Of a DNA stretch of 64,000 bases, positions 7,445-16,473 are shown in pieces. The notes under the pieces are model-generated. The model saw only the letters and a list, made by a program, of their open reading frames with translations, did not search any database and was not told the DNA's origin. The position numbers and the translations under genes were made by a program. The stretch's first letter is position 1. Every line of letters starts with the position of its first letter. This stretch comes from JAJEBT01 sp965221485 (GTDB taxonomy: Bacteria > Pseudomonadota > Alphaproteobacteria > MPNO01 > UBA830): assembly GCA_965221485.1 (NCBI GenBank), contig OZ244893.1, positions 434,001 to 498,000 of the forward strand, read 5' to 3'.

Positions 7445-9287
7445 CCCGCGGCTGAAACTGACATCCCGGCGGGCAGCCCTGCTCGGTGCCGGCCAGCTTC
7501 TTCTGTGCGGGGTGCTGGTCGGACGCATGTATCAGTTGCAGGTGATTGACGGAGGTCATTATCGCAAGATTGCCGAGGAAAACCGGATCAGCCATCGGTT
7601 CATAGCACCGGTACGAGGACGAATTTACGACCGTCACAGACGTCCTCTCGCCGTCAATAATGACAACTATCGGGTCATCATGGTGGTGGAGAAGGTCGGG
7701 GATGTACACAGCCTTCTCGACAGCCTGTCCCGCATCATCACCCTTGATCACCGTGACCGGTCGAGAGTTGTGCGGGAATTTCACCGCCGTCGCCCGGGAA
7801 TCCCGGTCACGATCCGCGAGAATCTGGATTGGCGGGATGTATCGAGGATCGAGGTCAACACCCGCGATCTCCCGGGGCTTTCAGTTCAGGTGGGTCAGGC
7901 GCGCCGCTACCGGAATGCAAAAGATTTCTGCCATGTTCTCGGCTATGTCGCTGCCGTCTCCGAAGCGGATTTCGCAAGGGACCGGACGCTCCGCCTTCCG
8001 GGCCTGAAGATCGGCCGCAGCGGTGCCGAGCGTGCCTATGATGGAGAATTGCGCGGCAAGGTTGGCGTCCGGGAGGTCGAGGTCACGGCGAGGGGGCGCA
8101 TCGTACGGGAACTGGCACGTACAGAGGGAACTTCGGGAGGAGACGTTCGCCTGACGCTGGAAAGCGAGCTGCAGGGCCTGGTGGTCCGGCGCCTGAGCGA
8201 ACATCAAAGCGCCTCAGCTGTGATTCTCGACATCAGGACAGGGGACATCCTGTCCATGGTGTCAGTGCCCGGTTTTGATCCGAACGAATTTGCGAGCGGT
8301 ATTTCCCATGAGCGTTGGAACCATCTGAGCAGCGACCCCCTGTCGCCGCTGCTGAACAAGTCGATCGGCGGCACCTACCCGCCGGGCTCAACCTTCAAGA
8401 TGGTGGTCGCGCTGGCAGCTATGGAAACGGGACGGATCGGCGCCGACCACAGGGTGAAGTGCGAAGGCCATGTCGAAATCGGCAATACCCGCCTTCATTG
8501 CTGGAACCCTTTTGGTCACGGAGAAATGGACATGCTCAGCGCTATCGAGCAGTCATGCGATGTCTATTTTTATGACCTGGCCTCACGCGTCGGCGTCGAT
8601 CGCATTGCGCAGATGGCAGCGCGGCTCGGACTTGGCTTGTCGACAGGTCTTGGTCTTCCCGCAGAGAAACAGGGTGTGATTCCGACCCGGGCCTGGAAGG
8701 AAAAACTGTTTGATGAACCGTGGCAACTGGGTGAGACCATGGTAATCGGAATCGGACAGGGGTTCGTGCTTTGCACGCCGCTGCAGCTGGCGGTCATGAC
8801 CGCCCGTATTGCCAATAGCCGGGAAGCGGTGTTGCCGCGCCTGGCCTGGCTCGGGGATGGTGCGAATTCAGGGCGTCCCGGCTTCAGAAAGCTGGGTATT
8901 TCGGAACGGTCCCTGCAAATTATTCGCCGGGCGATGTACAGGGCCACCAATTCGCCTCAGGGAACTGCCTACAACGCTCGCATCCTCGAAGACCGGTATG
9001 AAATGGCGGGGAAGACCGGCACCTCCCAGATTCGCCGGATCAGTGCGGAAGAGCGTCGGCGAGGCATTCTCAAGAACGAGGATCGGCCGTGGAAAGAGCG
9101 CGACCATGCATTGTATGTCGGATTTGCGCCGGCGGCGCGGCCGCGCTACGCGGTGTCTGTGGTTGTCGAACATGGCGGCGGCGGCGGAAGTACGGCTGCG
9201 CCCATTGCCCGCGATCTTCTGCTCGCGGCCCAGACAATCGATCCTGTACGTGGTGACGGCCGCAAGGTGGAACGCAAGGAAGCCTGA
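7431..9287 (+). CDS. mrdA: Penicillin-binding protein 2 (peptidoglycan transpeptidase)
   Basis: This is the elongasome class B PBP that cross-links peptidoglycan during cell lengthening, partnered by RodA. The 618-residue protein has one membrane anchor near residues 14-33, a dimerisation domain starting at PVRGRIYDRHRRPLAVN, and a C-terminal transpeptidase domain. The active-site motifs are complete: STFK with Ser320, SCD at 375-377 (the PBP2 form of SxN), and KTG at 528-530. ATG 7431 overlaps the end of mreD. rodA follows 6 bp after the stop. Confidence 0.96.
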   Translation: MFRDNPRLKLTSRRAALLGAGQLLLCGVLVGRMYQLQVIDGGHYRKIAEENRISHRFIAPVRGRIYDRHRRPLAVNNDNYRVIMVVEKVGDVHSLLDSLSRIITLDHRDRSRVVREFHRRRPGIPVTIRENLDWRDVSRIEVNTRDLPGLSVQVGQARRYRNAKDFCHVLGYVAAVSEADFARDRTLRLPGLKIGRSGAERAYDGELRGKVGVREVEVTARGRIVRELARTEGTSGGDVRLTLESELQGLVVRRLSEHQSASAVILDIRTGDILSMVSVPGFDPNEFASGISHERWNHLSSDPLSPLLNKSIGGTYPPGSTFKMVVALAAMETGRIGADHRVKCEGHVEIGNTRLHCWNPFGHGEMDMLSAIEQSCDVYFYDLASRVGVDRIAQMAARLGLGLSTGLGLPAEKQGVIPTRAWKEKLFDEPWQLGETMVIGIGQGFVLCTPLQLAVMTARIANSREAVLPRLAWLGDGANSGRPGFRKLGISERSLQIIRRAMYRATNSPQGTAYNARILEDRYEMAGKTGTSQIRRISAEERRRGILKNEDRPWKERDHALYVGFAPAARPRYAVSVVVEHGGGGGSTAAPIARDLLLAAQTIDPVRGDGRKVERKEA

Positions 9288-9293
9288 TTCCTG

Positions 9294-10427
9294 ATGAGGT
9301 CCCTTCCATCCAGTCCGTTGCTGACCGAGCGGGTTGCCCGCCGGCTTGGCCGGGTTGACTACCTGCCGGTCATGCTGGTCTGCGTTCTCGCCGCCATTGG
9401 TACGGCAATGCTGTATTCCGTAGCCCACGGATCCTGGGAGCCCTGGGCACTGAATCACGTCATCCGGTTCGGGATCTGCCTTCTCGCCTTGTTTTGCGTG
9501 ACGCTGCTTGATATCTCGTTCTGGTGGCGACAGGCCTATGTGATCTATTTCCTGTTCCTGGCGTTACTGGTATCGGTCGAGCTGGTGGGGTTTGCCGGCA
9601 TGGGCGCCCAGAGATGGATTGCTGTTGGCGGCCTCGCACTTCAGCCTTCCGAGCTCATGAAGCTGGGTCTGGTACTGGCGCTGGCCCGTTATTTTCATGA
9701 TATCGGTCTCGACGGTACACGCAGACTCGCCTATCTGGTCATTCCTGTCCTGCTTATCGCCATGCCCTGTATGCTGGTGGTGAGGCAGCCCGATCTCGGA
9801 ACCGCTGCCGTTCTGGTCATGATCGGAGCCGTGATCTGCTTTCTGGCGGGAGTCAGGCTGTGGACGTTCGGGGTGATCATTGCCGGCGTCGCAGCGGCAG
9901 TACCGGTCGTCTGGAGTTTTCTGAGGCCCTATCAGAAAAACAGGATCATGACTTTCCTGGAGCCGAATACCGACCCGCTGGGAGCCGGTTACCATATCAT
10001 CCAGTCCAAGACAGCGCTGGGTTCTGGGGGCGTGAGTGGCACGGGATTCCTTCAGGGATCCCAGAGTCGCCTCGATTTTTTACCGGAGCAGCACACGGAC
10101 TTTATTTTTACCGTGCTGGCCGAGGAATTCGGGCTGGTTGGCGGACTGGTTCTGATCACCCTCTATCTGTCGCTGATCCTGTATGGAATTGTCATCGGTC
10201 TGCAATGCAGAAACCATTTCATGCGATTGGTCTCGCTGGGCGTTTCCACGATGATTTTTCTTTATCTCTTTATCAACATCGCCATGGTGATGGGACTGGT
10301 GCCCGTGGTCGGGGTGCCGCTGCCCCTGATATCCTTCGGCGGCAGCGCGATGATGACGCTCATGATCGGTACAGGGCTGATCATGAGTGCCCGGTTCGAC
10401 CGGGATGTCATGGACATTCGTTCTTGA
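9294..10427 (+). CDS. rodA: Peptidoglycan glycosyltransferase RodA
   Basis: RodA is the SEDS-family polymerase that makes glycan strands with PBP2. The 377-residue protein is highly hydrophobic with about ten membrane segments. It carries family marks such as GAQRWI near residue 103, the LQPSELMKL that follows, and the C-terminal VGVPLPLISFGGSAM near 336, the SEDS signature. Its paralogue FtsW is encoded at 50662-51780. It is the last gene of the mre/mrd operon; a catabolic cluster begins about 95 bp on. Confidence 0.96.
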   Translation: MRSLPSSPLLTERVARRLGRVDYLPVMLVCVLAAIGTAMLYSVAHGSWEPWALNHVIRFGICLLALFCVTLLDISFWWRQAYVIYFLFLALLVSVELVGFAGMGAQRWIAVGGLALQPSELMKLGLVLALARYFHDIGLDGTRRLAYLVIPVLLIAMPCMLVVRQPDLGTAAVLVMIGAVICFLAGVRLWTFGVIIAGVAAAVPVVWSFLRPYQKNRIMTFLEPNTDPLGAGYHIIQSKTALGSGGVSGTGFLQGSQSRLDFLPEQHTDFIFTVLAEEFGLVGGLVLITLYLSLILYGIVIGLQCRNHFMRLVSLGVSTMIFLYLFINIAMVMGLVPVVGVPLPLISFGGSAMMTLMIGTGLIMSARFDRDVMDIRS

Positions 10428-10460
10428 CTTTCCGGTAAGCACCATGGCACCCTTCGTAAA

Positions 10461-10478
10461 TAGGAAGTATACTACCTA
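10461..10478 (+). promoter_or_regulatory. Near-perfect 18-bp palindrome before hyuA (putative operator over a -10 box)
   Basis: TAGGAAGTATACTACCTA is self-complementary at 16 of 18 positions; only the fifth base and its partner break symmetry. It contains TATACT (10468-10473), which could be a -10 element. It lies in the short gap between rodA and hyuA, so a dimeric regulator could control the hyuA-hyuB-preA unit from here. Which regulator is unknown; the MarR protein encoded at 15767-16276 is one candidate. Confidence 0.4.
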
Positions 10479-10522
10479 ATTCGGGCCAGCAGTTGGGCCA
10501 GGAGGAAAGGACTCCGACGGGC

Positions 10523-12604
10523 ATGACGGTCAGCATCAGAACCCCTCCCTGGCGGATCGGTGTAGATGTGGGCGGGACATTCACCGATCTGGTGGTTGCA
10601 GACAGCAATGGCCGGATTGCTGTCTTCAAGGTTCCTTCTGTTCCCGAGGACCTGGGCAAGGGGGTCATGGATGCGTTGCGGGAGGCTGCTGCCGCCCTTG
10701 GCAGGCCTCTTTCGGCGTTTCTTGGCGATTGCCGGTTTTTTCTGCATGGATCGACCGTTGCAACCAACACCCTTCTGGAAGGGAAGGTGGCACGTGTCGG
10801 ACTTCTGACAACACACGGATTCCGTGACAGTCTGGAGGCACGCCGGGGTTTGCGCCGGGATCCGTGGGACCACCGGACGCCGTATCCACCAGTACTGGTC
10901 CCGAGGTACCTGAGAAGGCCGGTGGCCGGCCGGCTGGATTCACAGGGCCGGGAGGTGGAACCTCTCAATCCTGACGATGTGCGGGCGGCTTGCGACATCT
11001 TCCGGGCGGAAGGCGTGGACTCGATCGCGGTCTGCCTGCTCAACAGTTTCGTCAATTCGGGGCACGAGGAAAGGGTGGCGGAGATTCTCCGCGCTGAGCA
11101 GGTCTGCGACTATATTTCCCTGTCGAGCGAGGTCGCGCCGATCATGGGGGAATACGAGCGCAGCTCCACAACCGTCGTCAACGCCTGTCTCATGCCGAGA
11201 GTGGCCGGTTATCTGCGGGCCCTGGAGGCGGAGCTGAAATCGATGGGGCTCGCGACGGGAATCCTGATGCTGCAGAGCAATGGCGGCGCCTCGTCCCTTG
11301 CGGAGCTCATCCGGATGCCGGCCAACCTCCTGCTCTCGGGCCCGTCGGCGGGCGTCGGAGCCATGCAGCAGCTGGCACGGGAGGTCGATGAAGGCAATCT
11401 GGTCAGCATGGAAATCGGCGGCACGAGTTGCGACGTGATGCTGATGCATGAAAGGCGAGTGGCGGTGACCGACTCGCTGTCTGTCAATGATTACGATCTC
11501 GTGACGCCGTCGGTGGACATTCACACGGTTGGTGCCGGAGGCGGAACAATCTCCGGCGTCGACTCCTCGGGCCTGCTGTTTGCGGGACCCGAGGGTGCCG
11601 GAGCAAGACCCGGTCCCGCAGCCTATGGCCTCGGTGGGGTCCGGCCTACGGTTACAGATGCCAATCTTGTTCTGGGGCGACTTCGTCCGGGCCCCTATGC
11701 CGGCGGTTCGGTGACCCTTGATCTCGGGGCAGCAGAGAGAGCTATAGACGACGCTGTGGCCGGACCTCTCGGGATATCGCGGACCACCGCTGCAGCCGGT
11801 GTCATCCGGATTGTCGAGCAGAACCTGCTGCACGCAGTCGAACGGATCAGCATTCAGAGGGGTTACAATCCGGGCCGGTTCATGCTCATTGCCTGCGGCG
11901 GGGCGGGCCCCATGCACGGGGCCAGCGTGGGCCGGAACCTTGGCGCTCGCGCAGTGTATGCACCGCGGCAGGCGGGTGTGTTCTGCGCCATCGGAATGCA
12001 GTATGCCGACGTCCGACGGGATTTTGTGCAGGTTCTGATGCGAACACTGGACGATCGCACTGTAGCTGCAGTCCGTGAGGGCTACGCCGAACTGGAACAA
12101 CGTGCAACGGCCGCTCTGGCCAGCGAAGGCTTTGACGACGCAAACATGGTCTTCGGCCATGAACTCGACCTTCATTACGAAGGACAGCAATGGGATGTGC
12201 GCGTGGCCGTGGCAGCCGACGCGGATCCGGATACCATTCGGACTGCCTTCGAAACGGAATATGACCGGCAGTTCGGGCACACGAATCCGGATGGCCGGAT
12301 CTATGTCGCAAAGCTGCGGGTGACCGGGATAGGAAAATTGCCGCCCATGGAAAGCCCGGCGCACCCGGAGCTGGATGAACCCGTCCGTGCCGTCGAGACC
12401 AGGCCGGTCTATTTCACCGAAATCGACGGGTTTGCCGAAACCGGAATCTATCTCGGCAGGGATCTGCATCATGGCCAGGCCTTCACAGGTCCGGCCGTAA
12501 TAGAGGAAGAGACGACAACCATTCTGGTTGGCCCGGGGGACCGGGTGCGAGTCGATGCCTCTGACAACTATGTGATATCGTTCGACGGTGGAGGAACGGA
12601 TTGA
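10523..12604 (+). CDS. hyuA: Hydantoinase/oxoprolinase family protein, HyuA-type subunit
   Basis: It belongs to the ATP-dependent hydantoinase/5-oxoprolinase/acetone carboxylase family (A subunit), which activates a carbonyl by phosphorylation. From ATG 10523 it has 693 residues. The N-terminal actin-like ATPase fold shows GVDVGGTFTDLVV near residue 12, HGSTVATNTLLEGK near 75, LLSGPSAGVGAM near 272, SMEIGGTSCDV near 296 and HTVGAGGGTI near 335. AGGAGG at 10500-10505 lies about 17 nt before ATG 10523, which is far; an upstream in-frame TTG at 10493 is the other option but would place that site inside the gene. The stop shares one base with hyuB. The substrate cannot be told from sequence; 5-oxoproline, hydantoin and N-methylhydantoin are all family substrates. 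Confidence 0.85.
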   Translation: MTVSIRTPPWRIGVDVGGTFTDLVVADSNGRIAVFKVPSVPEDLGKGVMDALREAAAALGRPLSAFLGDCRFFLHGSTVATNTLLEGKVARVGLLTTHGFRDSLEARRGLRRDPWDHRTPYPPVLVPRYLRRPVAGRLDSQGREVEPLNPDDVRAACDIFRAEGVDSIAVCLLNSFVNSGHEERVAEILRAEQVCDYISLSSEVAPIMGEYERSSTTVVNACLMPRVAGYLRALEAELKSMGLATGILMLQSNGGASSLAELIRMPANLLLSGPSAGVGAMQQLAREVDEGNLVSMEIGGTSCDVMLMHERRVAVTDSLSVNDYDLVTPSVDIHTVGAGGGTISGVDSSGLLFAGPEGAGARPGPAAYGLGGVRPTVTDANLVLGRLRPGPYAGGSVTLDLGAAERAIDDAVAGPLGISRTTAAAGVIRIVEQNLLHAVERISIQRGYNPGRFMLIACGGAGPMHGASVGRNLGARAVYAPRQAGVFCAIGMQYADVRRDFVQVLMRTLDDRTVAAVREGYAELEQRATAALASEGFDDANMVFGHELDLHYEGQQWDVRVAVAADADPDTIRTAFETEYDRQFGHTNPDGRIYVAKLRVTGIGKLPPMESPAHPELDEPVRAVETRPVYFTEIDGFAETGIYLGRDLHHGQAFTGPAVIEEETTTILVGPGDRVRVDASDNYVISFDGGGTD

Positions 12605-14382
12605 TGACGACCGCATCGCAAAACGAACGCGGCACGCTGGATCCAATTCTTCTCGCCCTGACCCAGAACCGTCTGGATCATATCTCTCACCAGATGGGCT
12701 GGGTGATGCTGCGGACGGCGCGAAGCCCCATCTTCAGTCAGGCGCACGACTTTTCCTGTTTTATCGCCGGGCCGTCCGGAGAGGTTGTCAGCCAGGCGGA
12801 TGGTATTCCCATTCACACCGGCAGCGGCGGGTTCGGCGTTCGCGCGATCCTGCGCGACTTCGCATCAGACATCAACGACGGTGATGTCTTCCTTCTCAAT
12901 GATCCGTGGGCGGCCGGCGGCAATCATCTTCCGGACTGGGTGATCGCGCGCCCGGTTTTCGTCGCAGGACAACTGGTGGGGCTGACATGCAACCGGGCCC
13001 ACCAGTCAGATATCGGCGGGGGCGCCGCCGGCGCCTATAATCCTGCAGCAACCGAAGTGTTCGAGGAAGGAATTCGCCTGCCGGTCCTCAAGCTGGTGGA
13101 GGCCGGCCGAACCCGCGAGGATCTGTGGAAGCTGCTGTTGCTCAATACCCGGACCCCGCACCTTCTTGATGGTGATTTGCGGGCCATGCTCGGCTCCACC
13201 CGCATTGGCATGGAACGGGTTGCGGCCTTGGTCGAGGAACTGGATGTCGAGGGAGCCCTGCGTTACTTCGACGGAATTCTCCATCATGCGGATCGGTCGG
13301 TCCGGGCGGAAATCGCAGGGCTGCCGGATGGGGTCTATTTCGGTGAAGATCGCTCTGACAACGATTGTTTCGAGCTCAGAGATGTCGTGGTGCGGGTGCG
13401 CCTCGAGATTGCCGGTGACCGCGTGACCGTTGACTTCACTGGCTCCGACCCGCAGATCCGCGGTTTCAAGAACTCGTCCTTCGGCAATACCTGTTCTGCT
13501 GTCTACACTGCCCTGGCATCGTTTCTGGACCCGCATCTCCCCCATAATGAGGGCGCATTCCGTTGCGTTGAGGTGATTGCGCCCGAGGGTACGATTGTCA
13601 ACGCCACCGAAGGCGCGTCGACCACCATGTGCACGGTGTTTTTTGCCCATGAAATCATTCATGCGGTGTGGAAGGCTCTGGCCCAGGCAAATCCGGAGCG
13701 AGGCTGCGCCGGCTGGGCCAAGAACGTGTTCGGCCTTTCGGCGGGGCGGGCACCCGATGGCCTGCCCTATGTATTTTATCACGGCGCGGCATCGGGCGGC
13801 GGTGGCGCGGTCGATGGCCGTGACGGTTTCAATCAGATCGGTCATGTCTGCACGCTTGGCGGCCTGACCATGCCCAATGTCGAGGCGTATGAGCAGATCT
13901 ATCCGGTGATGTTTCATCGACAGGAATTCCGTATTGATGGCGCCGGGCCCGGCCAATGGCGCGGCGGCAGCGGGTGTGACTACGAAGTCGAAATCCAGAC
14001 TCCGGCGACTCATTCCTTTCGCGGTGAAGGCCTCAACTATGAAACCGGCTACGGGATCAATGGCGGCGGGGCCGGGGCGCCCGGTGCGATGACGCTGCGC
14101 TATCCGGACGGTGCTGACGAGACGGCGCCCAAGTTCGGATTGCGATCAACCGGGCCGGCACGCTTTGTGACGAGATCACCCGGCGGCGGAGGTTATGGCA
14201 GCCCCCTGGACCGGGATCCGGAGAGTGTCTTGCGCGACTGGCGCGATGAAATCATATCGGACCAGACAATGCGGGAAACCTATGGGGTGGTCGTGTCCGG
14301 TGACGGTCGTTGCGTGAATCAGGAAGAGACGGTGCAGGTCAGGGATGCCATGCGCCGGGGCCAGACGGGGTCCTCGGATTGA
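12604..14382 (+). CDS. hyuB: Hydantoinase/oxoprolinase family protein, HyuB-type subunit
   Basis: This is the B subunit that completes the heteromeric ATP-dependent hydantoinase. Its 592 residues show the typical order: DPILLALTQNRLDHIS at the start, RTARSPIFSQAHDFSCF near residue 40, NDPWAAGGNHLPDW near 101, NRAHQSDIGGGAAGAYN near 131, and GGGGYGSPLDRDPE near the end. ATG 12604 overlaps the hyuA stop (TGATG), so the two are translationally coupled. preA follows after 46 bp. Separate A and B subunits, as here, are commoner in hydantoin or N-methylhydantoin enzymes than in fused 5-oxoprolinases. Confidence 0.85.
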   Translation: MTTASQNERGTLDPILLALTQNRLDHISHQMGWVMLRTARSPIFSQAHDFSCFIAGPSGEVVSQADGIPIHTGSGGFGVRAILRDFASDINDGDVFLLNDPWAAGGNHLPDWVIARPVFVAGQLVGLTCNRAHQSDIGGGAAGAYNPAATEVFEEGIRLPVLKLVEAGRTREDLWKLLLLNTRTPHLLDGDLRAMLGSTRIGMERVAALVEELDVEGALRYFDGILHHADRSVRAEIAGLPDGVYFGEDRSDNDCFELRDVVVRVRLEIAGDRVTVDFTGSDPQIRGFKNSSFGNTCSAVYTALASFLDPHLPHNEGAFRCVEVIAPEGTIVNATEGASTTMCTVFFAHEIIHAVWKALAQANPERGCAGWAKNVFGLSAGRAPDGLPYVFYHGAASGGGGAVDGRDGFNQIGHVCTLGGLTMPNVEAYEQIYPVMFHRQEFRIDGAGPGQWRGGSGCDYEVEIQTPATHSFRGEGLNYETGYGINGGGAGAPGAMTLRYPDGADETAPKFGLRSTGPARFVTRSPGGGGYGSPLDRDPESVLRDWRDEIISDQTMRETYGVVVSGDGRCVNQEETVQVRDAMRRGQTGSSD

Positions 14383-14428
14383 GAAGAAGGCAACTCCCCG
14401 TTGCACCATGCATTGAAGGAGAAAACAG

Positions 14429-15763
14429 ATGGCTGATTTGACTACGGAGTTTTGTGGGGTTCCCTTCAAGAATCCCGTTGTGGTGGCGTCGCTCGAGACG
14501 ACCAACAGTCCGGACCTGATGCGCCAGTCATTCGACTACGGTGCTGGCGGAGCCATCATCAAGACCCTGACAGACATTGAAGACATGGCAGTCCTGACCA
14601 TGAATTCGAAGTACTGCATCATGAATGACCGTGGGGACATCATCCAGGGCAAGGTTCCTCGCGACTTCAAGTTTTACAGCCGTTCCGGCTATTCGAGCAC
14701 TTATTACAAGGACTGGATTCCGCATCTGAAGGAGCTTGGCGCCTATGCCCGGGAACGGGATGCGCATCTGATCGGCAGTGCCGGAGCCAGGGATATCGAT
14801 GGTTGGCGTGATATTTGCCGAACCTTCGAGGACTGTGGTCTTCCCCTGATCGAACTGAACTTCGGTTGCCCGCATCCGGCGATGATGCCGGGTGTCCATG
14901 GCGGCAGTATGATCGGACAGGTTGCAGAGGTCGCATTCGAAGTGACCCGGTCCGTGTGTGAGGCGGTGGATATCCCCGTCATGATCAAGCTCACGCCAGA
15001 TCAGGCCCGCCCAGTAGAAATAGCGGATGCTGTCAAGCGGGCCGGGGCAGCAGCCGTCACGGCGACCAATCGCTACACCGGGTTTGCAGTTGATATCGAG
15101 AGCGGTCGGCCGCGACTGGGCGGTCCGGCGGGGATTGGCGGCACCTGGACCAAACCCCTGACGCTGCGTTACATCCATAACATCTATCGCGAAGTCGGCA
15201 TTCCCATTGCCGGATCAAACGGTGTGTTTGATCATCGCGATGTGGTCGAATTCATCATGACCGGCGCTGATGTTGTGGAGGTCGGGTCGGTGCTGATGAT
15301 CAAGGGCATGAAATGGCTTCCCAATATTATCGGCGGTCTGAACCGTTTCATGGATGACCACGGCTATCCGGACCTGGCCTCGATGCGGGGAATTGCGACC
15401 ACAGGTGCAGTCCAGGACTATGCCGAACAGTTTGAGCAGCCGCGCATTCATGCCAGCGTCAATGAAGAGACGTGCCAGAATCCGACCTGCAACATCTGCG
15501 TCCAGATGTGTTTCTACGAAGCCCTTTCACAGAATCCGTCAGGCAAGATCGATGTCCATCCGGAGAGCTGCATTGGCTGTGAACTCTGTCTGGATGTCTG
15601 CCCGTTTGATTCGATCGAAATGAAGCCGACAACTGAAGCCCAGTTCGAAGCCGGATACTTCCGGATCCCGGAAGACACTTACGAACCGGCCCGCAAGTTC
15701 GGCACCCGGCGCAACAATATGGATACGATCATGAGAGACAGTCCGAAAATGGCGGCTGAGTGA
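14429..15763 (+). CDS. preA: Dihydropyrimidine dehydrogenase catalytic subunit (PreA-like), FMN and Fe-S
   Basis: This resembles the PreA subunit of NAD-dependent dihydropyrimidine dehydrogenase, which reduces uracil and thymine. Residues 1-310 form the FMN-binding dihydroorotate-dehydrogenase-type barrel, with LNFGCPHPAMM near 145 and a phosphate-binding end with VEVGSVLM. The tail carries two 4Fe-4S sites. The second is canonical (Cys381, 384, 387, 391). The first is stretched (Cys349, 354, 357, 361, i.e. C-x4-C-x2-C-x3-C). The ribosome site AAGGAG is strong. PreA normally works with PreT, which brings electrons from NAD(P)H; no preT is in this window. Linkage to hyuAB suggests breakdown of a pyrimidine- or hydantoin-like ring. 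Confidence 0.82.
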   Translation: MADLTTEFCGVPFKNPVVVASLETTNSPDLMRQSFDYGAGGAIIKTLTDIEDMAVLTMNSKYCIMNDRGDIIQGKVPRDFKFYSRSGYSSTYYKDWIPHLKELGAYARERDAHLIGSAGARDIDGWRDICRTFEDCGLPLIELNFGCPHPAMMPGVHGGSMIGQVAEVAFEVTRSVCEAVDIPVMIKLTPDQARPVEIADAVKRAGAAAVTATNRYTGFAVDIESGRPRLGGPAGIGGTWTKPLTLRYIHNIYREVGIPIAGSNGVFDHRDVVEFIMTGADVVEVGSVLMIKGMKWLPNIIGGLNRFMDDHGYPDLASMRGIATTGAVQDYAEQFEQPRIHASVNEETCQNPTCNICVQMCFYEALSQNPSGKIDVHPESCIGCELCLDVCPFDSIEMKPTTEAQFEAGYFRIPEDTYEPARKFGTRRNNMDTIMRDSPKMAAE

Positions 15764-15766
15764 CAC

Positions 15767-16276
15767 TTATCCCTGTTCGATCCGGCCGGCGCGCAAGGGA
15801 GCACGCCCCGCCTCGTTATTGTTGCGCATCACCTTCTGAAGAAGGTTGAGGAACTGGTCTGTCTCCTGTTCGGTCAGCCCCCGGGTGAGGCGGCGCTGGG
15901 ACCGTTCCATGGCCTCATGCACCTCTTCGACAAAGGTGCGGCCGGAGTCGCTGATACGGGCAAGGCGGGATCGCCGGTCTCTCGGGCTGGGAATGCGCTC
16001 CAGAAACCCGCGTCGTTCCAGGCGTCTGATGACATCGGCCGCATTGTTGCGGTCGATGCCCACTGCTCCTGCGACGGAGATCTGATCGAGATCGGAGGCG
16101 CGATAGAGGACGCTCAGAACAGCGTACTGGACTGGCGTCACATTGAAGACCCGGCACTCCTCAAGAAAAATCGCAACATGAAGCTGATGAAGCCTCCGGA
16201 TCAGAAATCCGGGCCGGGACCAGAGGTCGGAAATACCGCCGGGCTGTGTGCCGCTTTCCTTGGTTGTTTCAGTCAT
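15767..16276 (-). CDS. MarR-family transcriptional regulator
   Basis: This 169-residue winged-helix repressor-type protein has the MarR core QYAVLSVLYRASDL, then the recognition helix region GIDRNNAADVIRRLERRGFLER, and the wing SPRDRRSRLARISDSG at about residues 97-113. It is transcribed away from the diiron protein at 16474. The 197-bp gap between them contains a candidate operator. MarR proteins usually respond to small aromatic or phenolic ligands, which would fit control of the neighbouring catabolic genes, but the ligand is unknown. Its stop faces the end of preA only 3 bp away. Confidence 0.9.
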   Translation of the reverse strand: MTETTKESGTQPGGISDLWSRPGFLIRRLHQLHVAIFLEECRVFNVTPVQYAVLSVLYRASDLDQISVAGAVGIDRNNAADVIRRLERRGFLERIPSPRDRRSRLARISDSGRTFVEEVHEAMERSQRRLTRGLTEQETDQFLNLLQKVMRNNNEAGRAPLRAGRIEQG

Positions 16277-16316
16277 TCCACCCCATTATCGTCAGTTGGC
16301 CTGTGTCGGTTTGCCG

Positions 16317-16333
16317 GTTGCCTTGGCGACAAC
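16317..16333 (+). promoter_or_regulatory. Candidate MarR operator in the marR/HDO divergent gap
   Basis: GTTGCC at 16317-16322 and GCGACAAC at 16326-16333 form an imperfect 17-bp inverted repeat (outer GTTG/CAAC perfect). It lies about 40 bp upstream of the marR start and 140 bp upstream of the divergent gene. Size and position suit a MarR dimer, but there is only one copy and the inner bases match poorly. Confidence 0.25.
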
Positions 16334-16473
16334 AGATAACTGATGCGCGGTCCCGCCTGCAAGCCTGCAAATCGGCTGGACAGGCCGCCGTCGCCGGTTC
16401 ATTCTGACGGTGCCGCGGCAGAAACGGCGGCTGTTCCAGTATATGGCAGGGGTGTTGGACCGGAGAACGGGGC

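Noticed and set aside
10445..10460. Sigma54 promoter TGGCAC before hyuA
   Set aside because: TGGCAC is there but the -12 half (TTGC) is missing at the required spacing.
10940..12646. 568-codon minus-strand frame antisense to hyuA
   Set aside because: hyuA is unmistakable in the other direction; the antisense translation has no recognisable motif.
13006..14013. 335-codon minus-strand frame antisense to hyuB
   Set aside because: Shadow of hyuB with no motif and no start signal.
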